Shown: positions 49,898 through 59,852, counted from the first letter of the stretch. The stretch: DNA of 64,000 nucleotides from Xanthomonas sp. SI (GCF_014236855.1 NZ_CP051261.1:3472001-3536000); one strand, 5' to 3'. Program-made: numbers and translations. The notes: a model not told the origin generated them from the letters alone.

Positions 49898-50779
49898 ATG
49901 GCGTACCAACACCATCCCATCGAACAACAGGTCATGGTCATCACCGGCGCCTCCAGCGGCATTGGCCTGTGCACTGCACTGATGGCCGCCGAGCGCGGCG
50001 CCAAGCTGGTGCTGGTGGCGCGCAGCCGCGAGACGCTGGAGGACGTGGTCAGTACGATCGGCGACGCTGGCGGCGAGGCGATCGCGCTCGCCGCCGACGT
50101 CGCCGATCGCGAACAACTGGAAGCCGCGGCGAGCGCCGCACTGCGCCGCTATGGCCGCATCGACACCTGGATCAACAATGCCGGCGTGGCGATCTACGGC
50201 AAGCTCGCGGAGGTGGCCGACCAGGACAGCAAGCGCCTGTTCGACGTCAACTTCTGGGGCGTGGTGCATGGCTCGCTGGTCGCCTTGCCGCATCTCGTCG
50301 CCTCGCACGGCTGCCTGATCAACCTGGGCAGCGAAGCATCCGAGGCCGTGGTGCCGCTGCAAGGCATGTACTCGGCCTCCAAGCATGCGGTGAAGGGCTT
50401 TACCGATGCGCTGCGGATCGAGCTGGAGCACGTGGACAAGCTGCCGGTGTCGGTGGTGCTGATCCAGCCCACCGCGGTGGACACGCCCTACCCGCAGCAC
50501 GCGCGCAACTACATGCGCGAGCAGCCGACCCTGCCGAAGCCGATGATCACCCCGATGCGCGTCGCCGAAGCCATCCTGCACGCCGCCGAGCACGGTGGAC
50601 GCGACGTCAAGGTGGGCCTGCTGGCCAAGGCCAATACGGCGGTGACGCACATGCTGCCGCGGCTCGCCGACCGCATGTCGGCGATGCGCGGCGAGCAGCA
50701 GAAGCAACCGATGCCGGCGCGCGATCCCGATGGCACCCTGTACCGCGCCGGCGAAAGCGGCCGCATCCAGGGCGGCTGA
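49898..50779 (+). CDS. Short-chain dehydrogenase/reductase
   Basis: A 293-residue SDR. Cofactor motif TGASSGIG (16-23), NNAG (93-96), Ser145, and the catalytic pair Tyr158-Lys162 (YSASK). The C-terminal part (about 200-293) is longer than in a minimal SDR and basic. The substrate is not predictable. GGGAG precedes the ATG at 49898. It is divergent from the SRPBCC-like/ADH pair (254-bp gap) and convergent with the YeiH-like gene. Confidence 0.88.
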   Translation: MAYQHHPIEQQVMVITGASSGIGLCTALMAAERGAKLVLVARSRETLEDVVSTIGDAGGEAIALAADVADREQLEAAASAALRRYGRIDTWINNAGVAIYGKLAEVADQDSKRLFDVNFWGVVHGSLVALPHLVASHGCLINLGSEASEAVVPLQGMYSASKHAVKGFTDALRIELEHVDKLPVSVVLIQPTAVDTPYPQHARNYMREQPTLPKPMITPMRVAEAILHAAEHGGRDVKVGLLAKANTAVTHMLPRLADRMSAMRGEQQKQPMPARDPDGTLYRAGESGRIQGG

Positions 50780-50788
50780 GCATGCTCC

Positions 50789-50812
50789 GGCTGCCGCGGC
50801 ATCACGGCAGCC
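50789..50812. terminator. Hairpin between convergent SDR and YeiH-like genes
   Basis: GGCTGCCG (50789-50796) and CGGCAGCC (50805-50812) pair around an 8-base loop. It overlaps the end of the YeiH-like coding region. No T-run on either side, so a weak terminator at best. Confidence 0.35.
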
Positions 50813-51809
50813 AGTACAGCATCAAGCCGCTGATGGCCGCCAGCGACAGCAGCGACAGCGTGCCGGCGGCCAGCACGCGGCCACCGGAGGCCAGCACCGA
50901 GCGCAGGTTCACCGACAGCCCCAGCGCCGCCATCGCCACCAGGGTCAGCAGCGCGGAAACGCGCTGCGCCGCGTCTGCCAGTGCCGACGGCAACAGGCCC
51001 AAGGAGCGCAGCAGCATCATGCCGACGAAGCCCAGAACGAACCACGGCAGCAAGCGGTGCAGCGGCAGGCGCGCGGTACCCGGCCGACCCGCGGTCAGGC
51101 CGAGCAGCAGCATCACCGGCCCCAGCATCACCACCCGCATCAGTTTGACCAGCGCGCCGACCTGCGCGCTGATGGCGCCCACCGGCAGCGTCGCCGCCAG
51201 CACCTGCGGCACCGCGTACACGGTCATGCCGGCGAGGATGCCGTAGTGGCGCTGATCCAGGCCGAACAGCGGCACCGCCAGCGGCAGGAGCAGCACTACC
51301 ACGATGCCCAATGCCGCGGTGAACGCGATCGAGGCCGCCACCTCGTCCGAATCGGCGTCGATCACCGGCGCGGCGGCGACGATCGCCGAGTTGCCGCAGA
51401 TCGCATTGCCGCAGGCCACCAGCGTGGCCAGACGCGCCGGCAAGCCGAGCAGGCGGCCGATGCCGTAGCCGATGCCGATCGCCAACAACACGGTGGCCGC
51501 GATCAGCCCCAGCAGCAGGCCGCCAGCCGCACCGACCGCACCGAAGCTGACCGACGCGCCGAGCAGCACGATCGCCACTTCCAGCGGCAGCTTGGCGGCG
51601 AACGCGATGCCGGCGTCGGCACGCGCCGGCAACCGCACCGCCGTGCGCAACACGGTGCCGAGCGCGATCGCGAACACCAGCGCATCGATCCACGGCCGGC
51701 CCAGCCAGCGTAGTTGCGCCTGCTCCGCCAGCGACGCCAGCGCGGCGACCGCGATCGCCAGCAGCAACCCAGGCAACAGTGCCGCGCCCTTGTCTCGTGC
51801 CTTGTGCAT
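50802..51809 (-). CDS. YeiH/UPF0324 family putative sulfate exporter
   Basis: A 335-residue membrane protein with about ten hydrophobic helices and family landmarks CGNAICGNSAIVAAAPVI, SFGAVGAAGGLLLGL and TLVAMAALGLSVNLRSVLASGG. The family is annotated as putative sulfate exporters, with limited proof. It faces the LysR gene at 51912, as E. coli yeiH faces yeiE. Start at 51809 (MHKARDKG) is the first Met before helix 1. Confidence 0.88.
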   Translation of the reverse strand: MHKARDKGAALLPGLLLAIAVAALASLAEQAQLRWLGRPWIDALVFAIALGTVLRTAVRLPARADAGIAFAAKLPLEVAIVLLGASVSFGAVGAAGGLLLGLIAATVLLAIGIGYGIGRLLGLPARLATLVACGNAICGNSAIVAAAPVIDADSDEVAASIAFTAALGIVVVLLLPLAVPLFGLDQRHYGILAGMTVYAVPQVLAATLPVGAISAQVGALVKLMRVVMLGPVMLLLGLTAGRPGTARLPLHRLLPWFVLGFVGMMLLRSLGLLPSALADAAQRVSALLTLVAMAALGLSVNLRSVLASGGRVLAAGTLSLLSLAAISGLMLYWLP

Positions 51810-51883
51810 TGCCGCCACCCTGTCGAAGTGGCGGCAGGATGCACCCGACCATCCTGTCATTCCATCGCATAATGTTGGATAGT

Positions 51884-51904
51884 TCGTTCGGTCCAACCGA
51901 ACGA
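51884..51904. promoter_or_regulatory. Inverted repeat in the yeiH-lysR gap (probable operator)
   Basis: TCGTTCGGT (51884-51892) and ACCGAACGA (51896-51904) form a perfect 9-bp dyad with three bases between. It lies seven bases before the LysR start and about 75 bp from the YeiH-like start, the usual place for LysR autoregulation. That this LysR protein binds it is inference. Confidence 0.6.
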
Positions 51905-51911
51905 TCCCGCC

Positions 51912-52808
51912 GTGACCCTGGAACAACTCGCCCTGTTCGTCGCCGTCGCCGAACGCCAGCACCTGACCCTGGGCGCGCAGGCCGCGCATCGCACCCCGTC
52001 GGCGGCCAGCGCCGCGATCAAGGCGCTGGAAACCCAGTACGGCGTGCCGCTGTTCGACCGGGTCGGGCGCGGCATCGCGCTGACCGCCGCCGGCGCGGCG
52101 TTCTTCGAGGAAGCCAAGGCGATCCTGGCGCGCACCCGCGCCGCGGAACTGGCCTTGAGCGAGTGGCGCGGCGTGCTGCGCGGCACGCTGGATCTGCACG
52201 CCAGCCAGACCGTGGCCAGCTACTGGCTGCCGACGCGGCTGATGGCGTTCCACGCGCGCTTCCCGCAGATCCAGATCCGCCTCAGCGTCGGCAACACCGA
52301 GAGCGTGGCGCGCGCGGTGATCGACGGGCGGGCGGAACTTGGGTTCGTCGAAGGCGGCGTACACGATCCGCAGTTGCAGTTGTCTCCGCTCGGCCACGAC
52401 CGCCTGCTGCTGGTCGCCGCGCCGACCCATCCGTTGGCCGGACGCCTGCGCCTGGGCCTGCCGCGACTGGCCGAGGCCAGCACCTGGATCATGCGCGAAG
52501 CCGGCTCGGGTACGCGCTCGGAGTTCGAGGCAGCGCTGCGCGCGGCCGGGGTCGCGCCGGAACGCCTGCGCGTGGCGCTGACCCTGCCCTCGAACGAGGC
52601 GGTGTTGTCGGCGGTGCACGCCGGCCACAGCCTGGCGGCGATCTCGCAACTGGCGGCCGCGCCGTGGCTGGAGAGCGGCCGCCTGCAGCGCGTCGGCATG
52701 GCGCTGGGCGCACGCACGTTCCACGCCTTGCGCCATCGCGAACGCAGCCTGGGTGCGGCGGCGGCGGCCCTGCTCGACAGCGGCGACACCGTGGACGCAA
52801 CTGGCTGA
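51912..52808 (+). CDS. LysR-type transcriptional regulator (YeiE-like)
   Basis: A 298-residue LTTR. The N-terminal winged helix is TLEQLALFVAVAERQHLTLGAQAAHRTPSAASAAIKALETQYGVPLFDR; the effector domain spans about 90-295, with WIMREAGSGTRSEFE and VLSAVHAGHSLAAIS. The start codon is GTG at 51912, seven bases past the dyad. It is divergent from the YeiH-like transporter, which is likely its target. Effector unknown; relatives (YeiE, CysB-like) respond to sulfur compounds or iron. Confidence 0.9.
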   Translation: MTLEQLALFVAVAERQHLTLGAQAAHRTPSAASAAIKALETQYGVPLFDRVGRGIALTAAGAAFFEEAKAILARTRAAELALSEWRGVLRGTLDLHASQTVASYWLPTRLMAFHARFPQIQIRLSVGNTESVARAVIDGRAELGFVEGGVHDPQLQLSPLGHDRLLLVAAPTHPLAGRLRLGLPRLAEASTWIMREAGSGTRSEFEAALRAAGVAPERLRVALTLPSNEAVLSAVHAGHSLAAISQLAAAPWLESGRLQRVGMALGARTFHALRHRERSLGAAAAALLDSGDTVDATG

Positions 52809-53271
52809 GGCCGACACAGTCGCGGCGATCCTGGCGCGCCACACGCGCAGACGCGTCGGCGCGCGCACCGGTCTTGAGCCTGGACTACAGGCGCGCCGCC
52901 TTGCCGCGCCGCAACTGGATCCGCGCGCAACCTCCGGCCGCTCCGCAGCGCTGGCGCCATGCCGCTTTGCAACATGGCGATCAATTCCAAAACAAGATAG
53001 CCGGCAGTAAATGCTTCATTGGAATGGAATGGCAGTCACTCCTATGCTCGCCCCAGTTCCAGGCGATCGGCGCGGCGGCAAGGGGGCAAACTCCGCCACC
53101 GACGACAGCCGGGACGCAACAAGCTTCGCGCAGCGAGGCGGCCACACGACGCACGTTCGCACCATCCGCACGGGGACTAACCCCTGCGACCTGCCAGCGC
53201 GGCCAGGAGGACCGGATTGTCCGGTCCCATTTCAACTTGCTTGGTAACTTTTGTCCTGGGAGGGAACAAAG
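52809..53271. other. 463-bp gap ahead of the galactan locus
   Basis: No gene is visible. From about 52970 to 53040 it is less GC-rich (AAAACAAGATAGCC, AAATGCTTCATTGGAATGG), a likely promoter area. Small dyads are GGGGACTAACCCC (about 53173-53185) and the 19-bp palindrome at 53209. Promoter and operator for the receptor gene should lie here. Confidence 0.6.
53209..53227. promoter_or_regulatory. 19-bp palindrome upstream of the galactan TonB receptor
   Basis: GGACCGGA and TCCGGTCC form a perfect 8-bp dyad around TTG. It lies 45 bp before the receptor start. This is where a LacI- or similar-family repressor would bind, but no regulator gene lies nearby; it could also be a hairpin in the mRNA leader. 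Confidence 0.5.
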
Positions 53272-55959
53272 ATGCCTTTTGAACAACACCGTCGCCCGGC
53301 TAGCCGGCGCGCGCAGCACCACGCCGCCCGCACGCTGCTCGGCGCGGCCATCGTCCTGGCCCTGGCCGGCAGCTTCGGCGCCCACGCGCAGAACGTCGCC
53401 GCCGATCCGGCGCCGCCGGCCAGCACCTCGAACAGCGATACTGGGCAGGCGCCGGTCACCCTGGACAACGTGATGGTGATCGGCCAGCGCGCCAGCCTCG
53501 ACCAGGCGGTGCAGGCCAAGCAGCTCGACGACCACGTGGTCGAGGTGATCTCCGCCGACAACATGGGGCAGATGCCCAACGTCACCGTGGCCGAGGCGCT
53601 GGTGCGCCTGCCCGGCGTCAACGGCACCCGCGACCGCGGCAACGAAAGCCTGGCCACGGTGCGCGGCCTGGGCCCGCGCATGACCATGGGCACCGTCAAC
53701 GGCCGCGAGATCGCCTCCTCCGAACCCAACCGCGCGGTGCGCTGGGAAGTGTTCCCCACCGAGATCGTCTCCACGGTCAAGGTCTACAAGACCCAGTCGG
53801 CGGACCTGGTGGCCGGCGGCATCGCCGCCACCGTGGACATCTCCACGATCAGCCCGCTCGACCACAGCGGCCCCAGCTTCGTCGGCACCGCCGGCCCGAT
53901 CTACTACGACGAGGCCAAGGACGTGGACGGCTATTCGCCGTGGGGCAACCGCCTCGGCGCCAGCTGGATCCACCGCTTCAACGACAACCTGGCGATCGCC
54001 CTCGGCGCCACCTACCAGAAGCAGAAGAACGCCGGCGTCTCGATCGGCAGCTGGGGCTATACCGACGACAGCAACGCGCGCGACGTCGATGGCGACGGCA
54101 AGGTCGACTACACGCCGTGGGGCGCTGCCGACCAGCTCAAGCTGACCGAACAGACCCGCACCGGTGCGATGGGCACCGTGCAGTGGCGCTCGGGCAACCT
54201 CGAACTCAAGCTCGACGGCCTGTATTCGCGAATCAAGATCGACGAGGACCAGCGCCAGAACTGGTTCAACAACCTCGGCTACAGCATCTTCTCGGCCAGC
54301 AATCCGTACACCACGCCGGGCTCGTCCTACACCATCGTCGACGGCGACGTGGTCGCCGCCACGCTGGCCGATTCCAACCTGCAGGTGGACCACGTCATCA
54401 GCCACTACAGCGAGGTCAAGACGCTTGCCGCCGGCGGCCTCAACGCCAAGTGGAGCGGCGACGTGTGGACCCTGGGCGGCGACCTGTCGTTCTCGCAGGC
54501 CAAGCGCGACAATAACTGGCGCGCGGTGCGCTTCGGCAGCAATCCGGACACCGTGTCCTTCGATTTCCGCCACGGCGTCACCCCCACCATCAGCACCAGC
54601 TCCGACACGCCGGAATGGGGCATCAGCGGGCAGACCGAGCCGCAGGCGCTGCGCGACCGGATCGCGGCGCTGGCGCTCAGCGCCAGCCGCGCGATCGAGG
54701 ATTCGCCGATCACCGCGCTGCAGTTCGGCGCGCGTGCGGCGCGGCGCGAGAAGGAGAACCGCCACTTCACCAGTTTCCAGTCGGGCTACGACCAGCCGAT
54801 CTCCGCCTACCAGGACCTGATCCATCCAGTGCAGATGCCCGACCTCAACGTGCCGACGTTGACCGGCGGCGATCTGGACGCGATCGCCAGGCTCGGCTTC
54901 GGCGGCTTCGATCCAAGCCTGAACGCCGAACAGCGGCTGGACCACTGGAACGTCAAGGAAAACGTGCGCGAGGCCTTCGCCAAGGCGGTATTCAGTTCGC
55001 AATGGTTCGGCGTCGACGTCACCGGCAACGTCGGGGTGCGCGCGGTGCACACCGACACCACCAGCGACGGCTACGACACCGTTGGCGGCGTGGTCCAGCC
55101 CAGCAGCGCCAGCAACGACTACACCGACGTGCTGCCCAGCGCCACGCTGAACTTCCTGCTCGACGACGCGCGCATCCTGCGCTTCTCGGTGGCCAAGGTG
55201 ATCGCGCGTCCGCCGCTGGACGAACTGCGCACCGGCCGCGCGCTCGACGACCCCAACACCACCATCGGCCAGCTCACCGGCAGCGGCGGCAACCCGCAAC
55301 TGAATCCGTTCCGCGCCACCCAGCTCGACCTGTCCTACGAGTGGTACTTCCACAAGGAAGCGCTGGCCGCGCTGGCGCTGTACCGCAAGTGGGTGGACTC
55401 GAGCATCGGCTACAAGACCCAGCACGAGACCATCGACGGGCGCGATTACCTGATCAGCGGCCCGTTCAACGGCGGCGGCGGCTATATCAACGGCGCCGAG
55501 CTGACCTTCCAGACGCCGTTCTTCTTCATCCCGCACATGGAGAACTTCGGCATCTACTCGAACTACTCCTACGTCGAGTCCAACCTGCACGAGTTCTCGC
55601 CGGCCGACGATCCGTTGCCGCTCAGCGGCCTGGCGCGCAACACCGGCACCTTCGACCTGTGGTACAGCAACAGCAAGTTCGAGGCGCGCGTGGGCTACAA
55701 GTACCACAGCCCCTACACCGTGGTGTACGGCTGGAACGCCGCGCGCCTGGCGCGGCTGGAAAGCGAAGGCACGGTGGACCTGAGCCTGGCCTGGCGCTTC
55801 AGCGAGCACCTGGGGCTGAAGTTCCAGGTCGGCAACCTGAGCAACGAGCCGTTGCGCGCCTACAGCGACAACAAGCGCAACCGCCTGGCCAACCAGGACG
55901 ATGGCGGCTATCAGTTGTTCGGCCGCCGCTTCGCCCTGGAAGCGACCTACACGTTCTGA
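53272..55959 (+). CDS. TonB-dependent receptor (galactan locus)
   Basis: An 895-residue outer-membrane receptor. A signal peptide (to AHAQ, about 39) precedes the TonB-box-like stretch TLDNVMVIGQ and the plug (ISADNMGQMPNVTVAEALVRLPGVNGTRDRGNESLATVRGLGPRMTMGTVNGREIAS), then a 22-stranded barrel ending in EATYTF with a terminal Phe. It resembles xanthomonad carbohydrate receptors. It starts a three-gene cluster with GH53 and GH2 enzymes, so it likely takes up galacto-oligosaccharides. GGGAGGG lies upstream of the ATG; a start at 53251 is less likely. Confidence 0.92.
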   Translation: MPFEQHRRPASRRAQHHAARTLLGAAIVLALAGSFGAHAQNVAADPAPPASTSNSDTGQAPVTLDNVMVIGQRASLDQAVQAKQLDDHVVEVISADNMGQMPNVTVAEALVRLPGVNGTRDRGNESLATVRGLGPRMTMGTVNGREIASSEPNRAVRWEVFPTEIVSTVKVYKTQSADLVAGGIAATVDISTISPLDHSGPSFVGTAGPIYYDEAKDVDGYSPWGNRLGASWIHRFNDNLAIALGATYQKQKNAGVSIGSWGYTDDSNARDVDGDGKVDYTPWGAADQLKLTEQTRTGAMGTVQWRSGNLELKLDGLYSRIKIDEDQRQNWFNNLGYSIFSASNPYTTPGSSYTIVDGDVVAATLADSNLQVDHVISHYSEVKTLAAGGLNAKWSGDVWTLGGDLSFSQAKRDNNWRAVRFGSNPDTVSFDFRHGVTPTISTSSDTPEWGISGQTEPQALRDRIAALALSASRAIEDSPITALQFGARAARREKENRHFTSFQSGYDQPISAYQDLIHPVQMPDLNVPTLTGGDLDAIARLGFGGFDPSLNAEQRLDHWNVKENVREAFAKAVFSSQWFGVDVTGNVGVRAVHTDTTSDGYDTVGGVVQPSSASNDYTDVLPSATLNFLLDDARILRFSVAKVIARPPLDELRTGRALDDPNTTIGQLTGSGGNPQLNPFRATQLDLSYEWYFHKEALAALALYRKWVDSSIGYKTQHETIDGRDYLISGPFNGGGGYINGAELTFQTPFFFIPHMENFGIYSNYSYVESNLHEFSPADDPLPLSGLARNTGTFDLWYSNSKFEARVGYKYHSPYTVVYGWNAARLARLESEGTVDLSLAWRFSEHLGLKFQVGNLSNEPLRAYSDNKRNRLANQDDGGYQLFGRRFALEATYTF

Positions 55960-55981
55960 GTTCACCTGCCGCAGGTATCGC

Positions 55982-57163
55982 ATGCCGCACACACGCCGTC
56001 ACTGGATGCCAGCGCTCGCGCTGGCCCTCGCCGCCGCCCTCGCCTCGGCCGCCGCTGGCGCCGGCCCGCTGTACCTGGGCGCCGACCTGTCCTACGTCAA
56101 CGAAATGGAGGACTGCGGCGTGCAGTACCGCGAACACGGCGCGGTGCAGGACCCGTTCGCGCTATTCCATGCGCACGGCGCCAACCTGGTGCGCGTGCGC
56201 CTGTGGAACGACGCGCGCTGGACCCGCTACAGCGACTTGAGCGACGTCAAGAAGACCATCCGCCGCGCCCGCGCGCAGGGCATGCAGGTGCTGCTGGACT
56301 TCCACTACTCCGACGACTGGGCCGATGGCGAGAAGCAGCTGATTCCCAAGGCCTGGGCCGCGATCACCGACCAGGACGAACTGGCGCGCACGCTGTACGG
56401 CTACACCTACGACACGCTGAGCGCGCTGGACCGCGCCGGGCTGATGCCGGAGTTGGTGCAGGTCGGCAACGAGAGCAACTCGGATCTGATGGACAGCCAG
56501 CCGTGGGACAAGCGCCGGCCGATCGACTGGGCGCGCAATGCAAAGCTGCTGCGCGCCGGCATCCAGGCGGTGCGCGACGCCGGCGCACGCTCGGCGATCA
56601 AACCGAAGGTGATGCTGCACATCGCCCAACCGGAGAACGTGGAGCCGTGGTTCGCCGCGGCGAGCAAGGCCGGTGTGCGCGACTTCGACTTCATCGGCAT
56701 CAGCTACTACCGCAAGTGGTCCAGCGAATCGATGGACGAACTCGGCGCCACCATCAAGCGCCTGCGCCAACGCTACTCCGCCGACGTGATGGTGGTGGAG
56801 ACCGCCTACCCGTGGACGCTGGCCAGCGGCGACACCTCGCACAACCTGCTCGGCGAGGACTCGCTCATCGCCGGCTACCCGGCCACGCCGCAAGGGCAAC
56901 TGGATTACCTGGTCGACCTCACCCAGTTGGTGATCGACAACGGCGGCAGCGGCGTCGTGTACTGGGAGCCGGCCTGGACCAGCAGCAGCTGCAAGACGCG
57001 CTGGGGCACCGGCTCGTCGTGGGAGAACGCCAGCTTTTTCGATTTCGCGCATGGCAACGAACTGCTGCCCGGCATCGGCTTCATGCGCCACGCCTACCGG
57101 CCCGCGCCGCAGGCCAGGACCGACGCGGCGACGGCGCCGCACGCACAGGACCCGCAACCATGA
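55982..57163 (+). CDS. GH53 arabinogalactan endo-beta-1,4-galactanase
   Basis: A 393-residue exported GH53 enzyme. Signal peptide to about residue 27 (ALALALAAALASAAAGA), then YLGADLSYVNEMEDCGV, NLVRVRLWND and VLLDFHYSDDWAD. The catalytic Glu residues are Glu164 (QVGNES, acid/base) and Glu273 (VVETAYPW, nucleophile). It cleaves beta-1,4-galactan of pectic side chains. It starts 22 bases after the receptor stop, and its stop overlaps the GH2 start (ATGA). Confidence 0.95.
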   Translation: MPHTRRHWMPALALALAAALASAAAGAGPLYLGADLSYVNEMEDCGVQYREHGAVQDPFALFHAHGANLVRVRLWNDARWTRYSDLSDVKKTIRRARAQGMQVLLDFHYSDDWADGEKQLIPKAWAAITDQDELARTLYGYTYDTLSALDRAGLMPELVQVGNESNSDLMDSQPWDKRRPIDWARNAKLLRAGIQAVRDAGARSAIKPKVMLHIAQPENVEPWFAAASKAGVRDFDFIGISYYRKWSSESMDELGATIKRLRQRYSADVMVVETAYPWTLASGDTSHNLLGEDSLIAGYPATPQGQLDYLVDLTQLVIDNGGSGVVYWEPAWTSSSCKTRWGTGSSWENASFFDFAHGNELLPGIGFMRHAYRPAPQARTDAATAPHAQDPQP

Positions 57164-59715
57164 TCGAACTGAGCCGACGCGAACTGCTGCGTTCGCTGGT
57201 CGCCGGCGGCGTGCAGGTGGCCGTTCCCGGCGCGGCTGCGGCCCTGGCGCCGGCAGCGCTGGCCGCGAGCGCCAGCGGCGCAGGTCCGACGCTGAGCTTG
57301 GACGAGGATGCGCCAGCGCCGCGCGAACGCCTGCTGTGCGATTTCGGCTGGCGCTTCCACCTCGGCCACGCCGACGACCCGGCACGCGACTTCAACTTCG
57401 GTACGTTCCAACGCACCTACGCCAAGGCCGGCAAGGACACCGCCGACGCGGCCCTGCTTGGCTTCGACGATAGCGGCTGGGACGCGATCGACCTGCCGCA
57501 CGACTGGGCGGTGGCGCTGCCGCTACGCCAGGACCCCGCCTCCGCCGCCATGCTGGCCGACGATCCGGCGGCCGCGCACGGCTACAAGCCGCTTGGCCGC
57601 AACGACCCGCAGACCAGCATCGGCTGGTACCGGCGCGAACTGGAGATTCCGGCCGACGACCTGGGCAAGCGGATCTGCCTGGAATTCGATGGCGTGTTCC
57701 GCGACTGCATCGTGTTCTGCAACGGCCACATCGTCGGCCGCAACGGCAGCGGCTACTGCGGCTTCGAGGTCGATCTCAGCGACGTGCTCGACTACGGCAA
57801 GCGCAATGTCATCGCCGTGCGCGTGGACGCGACCCTCGGCGAAGGCTGGTTCTACGAGGGCGCGGGCATCTATCGCCACGTGTGGCTGCGCAAGACCGAT
57901 GCGCTGCACGTGCCGCTGGACGGCGTGTTCGTGCGCAGCCCGTGGCAAGGCGGCGCCGCGCAGGCGCTGGTCAGCACCGAACTCGGCAACAGCGGCGCCG
58001 AACCGCGCAGCTGCAGCGTCACCTCGTTGATCCGCGCGCCGGACGGGCGCATCGTCGCGCGCGCGACCGCGGCGCCGGTCGTCGTGGCGCCGGGCGTGGT
58101 GCAGCGCGTCGAACAGACGCTGGATCTCGGCACGCCCGCGCTGTGGTCGCCGGACACCCCGCAGCGCTACACCCTGTCCACCCACCTGCACAGCGACGGC
58201 CACGCCTGCGATGCGCTGACCACCCGCTTCGGCGTGCGCAGCCTGCAGTTCGACCCGCAGCGCGGCCTGCTGCTCAACGGCGCGCCGTTCAAACTGCATG
58301 GCACCAACAACCATCAGGACCATGCCGGCGTCGGCACCGCCATTCCCGAGCGCCTGCACGAATGGCGCCTGCGCCAGCTCAAGTCGATGGGCTGCAACGC
58401 GTACCGCAGCTCGCACAACCCGGCCGCGCCGGAAGTGCTGGAACTGTGCGACCGGCTCGGCCTGCTGGTCATCGACGAGACCCGGCGCATGTCCTCCGAC
58501 AGCGAGGCGCTGGCCGAACTGGAAACCATGGTGCGGCGCGGCCGCAACCATCCCTGCGTGATGCTGTGGTCGCTCGGCAACGAGGAGCCGCAGATGGTCA
58601 CCGCGCGCGGCGCACGCATCGTCGCGCGCATGCAGCGGCTGGTGCGGCGCCTGGACCCGACCCGCCCCACCACCTTCGCGATGGACCAGGGCTTCGACGA
58701 CGGCGTCGGCCAGGTGGTGGACGTGCTCGGCTTCAACTACCGCACCCCGCAGATGGACGCCTTCCACGCGCGCCATCCCGACATCCCGATCTACGGCAGC
58801 GAAACCGGCAGCACCGTCGGCGTGCGCGGCAACTACCGCAGCGACGATACGCGCGGCTACGCACGCGCCTACGACCTCGACTACCCATGGTGGGCAAGCA
58901 GCGCAGAAGCCTGGTGGAGCTACGTCGCGCAGCGGCCTTACATCGCCGGCGGCTTCGTCTGGACCGGCTTCGACTACCGCGGCGAACCCACCCCGTACAA
59001 CCGCTGGCCGAACGTGGCCTCGCAGTTCGGCATCCTCGACAGCTGCGGCTTCCCCAAGGACAACTACTGGTACTACCGCGCGCAATGGACCCGCGAACCG
59101 GTGCTGCACCTGTTCCCGCACTGGAACTGGGACGGCATGCTGGACGAACGCGACAACGGCATGGTCGACGTCTGGTGCCACAGCAACCTGGACGCGGTGG
59201 AACTGCTGGTCAACGGCGCAAGCCAGGGCCTGCAGCCCGTGCCCGCCTACGGCCACGTCGAATGGCGGGTGAAGTACGCGCCCGGCACCATCGAAGCGCG
59301 CGGCTATCGCGACGGCAAGCAGGTACTGGCGCAGACCCGCACGACCGTCGGCGCAGCGGCCGCGATACGCCTGCGCAGCGACCGCAACGCGTTGCTTGCC
59401 GACGCCGAGGACGTCGCGGTGGTCGCGGTCGAGATCGTCGATACGCAGGGCCGCATCGTCCCCACCGCCGACAACGCCGTGCGCTTCGCCGTCCGCGGTG
59501 CCGGCCGGCTGATCGGCCTGGGCAACGGCGATCCGGCCAGCCACGAGAACGACAAGGGCGACAGCCGTCGCGCCTTCAACGGGCTGTGCATGGCCTTGCT
59601 GCAGACCAGCCGCGTGGCCGGCACGCTGGTGCTGGAAGCGAGCGCCCCTGGGCTGACACCGGCACGGCTGGCGCTGCGGACGGTGAAGTCCAACGCACGC
59701 GCGTTCCTGGCGTGA
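57160..59715 (+). CDS. GH2 beta-galactosidase with Tat-like signal
   Basis: An 851-residue glycoside hydrolase family 2 enzyme. The N-terminus LSRRELLRSLVAGG has a twin-arginine motif and hydrophobic run. Then the sugar-binding domain (DGVFRDCIVFCNGHIVGRNGSGYCGFEVDLS), the immunoglobulin-like domain, and the barrel with acid/base Glu475 (WSLGNEEPQ) and nucleophile Glu548 (IYGSETGST). It should release galactose from oligosaccharides made by the galactanase. The GH2 family also contains beta-glucuronidases and mannosidases; context favours galactosidase. The start at 57160 overlaps the GH53 stop. Confidence 0.9.
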   Translation: MIELSRRELLRSLVAGGVQVAVPGAAAALAPAALAASASGAGPTLSLDEDAPAPRERLLCDFGWRFHLGHADDPARDFNFGTFQRTYAKAGKDTADAALLGFDDSGWDAIDLPHDWAVALPLRQDPASAAMLADDPAAAHGYKPLGRNDPQTSIGWYRRELEIPADDLGKRICLEFDGVFRDCIVFCNGHIVGRNGSGYCGFEVDLSDVLDYGKRNVIAVRVDATLGEGWFYEGAGIYRHVWLRKTDALHVPLDGVFVRSPWQGGAAQALVSTELGNSGAEPRSCSVTSLIRAPDGRIVARATAAPVVVAPGVVQRVEQTLDLGTPALWSPDTPQRYTLSTHLHSDGHACDALTTRFGVRSLQFDPQRGLLLNGAPFKLHGTNNHQDHAGVGTAIPERLHEWRLRQLKSMGCNAYRSSHNPAAPEVLELCDRLGLLVIDETRRMSSDSEALAELETMVRRGRNHPCVMLWSLGNEEPQMVTARGARIVARMQRLVRRLDPTRPTTFAMDQGFDDGVGQVVDVLGFNYRTPQMDAFHARHPDIPIYGSETGSTVGVRGNYRSDDTRGYARAYDLDYPWWASSAEAWWSYVAQRPYIAGGFVWTGFDYRGEPTPYNRWPNVASQFGILDSCGFPKDNYWYYRAQWTREPVLHLFPHWNWDGMLDERDNGMVDVWCHSNLDAVELLVNGASQGLQPVPAYGHVEWRVKYAPGTIEARGYRDGKQVLAQTRTTVGAAAAIRLRSDRNALLADAEDVAVVAVEIVDTQGRIVPTADNAVRFAVRGAGRLIGLGNGDPASHENDKGDSRRAFNGLCMALLQTSRVAGTLVLEASAPGLTPARLALRTVKSNARAFLA

Positions 59716-59852
59716 AACGCGGCATGCAGCGCGCCTGTCCCGGAACCAGCGGACCTAGTGGCCCGCGCCCGCGCTGCTGCGCCGCATGGGCGAGTGGGTA
59801 ACACGGAAGCCGCCCTGCGCCCGCCTTGCTCGCGAGCCCGCATGCGCCGGTG

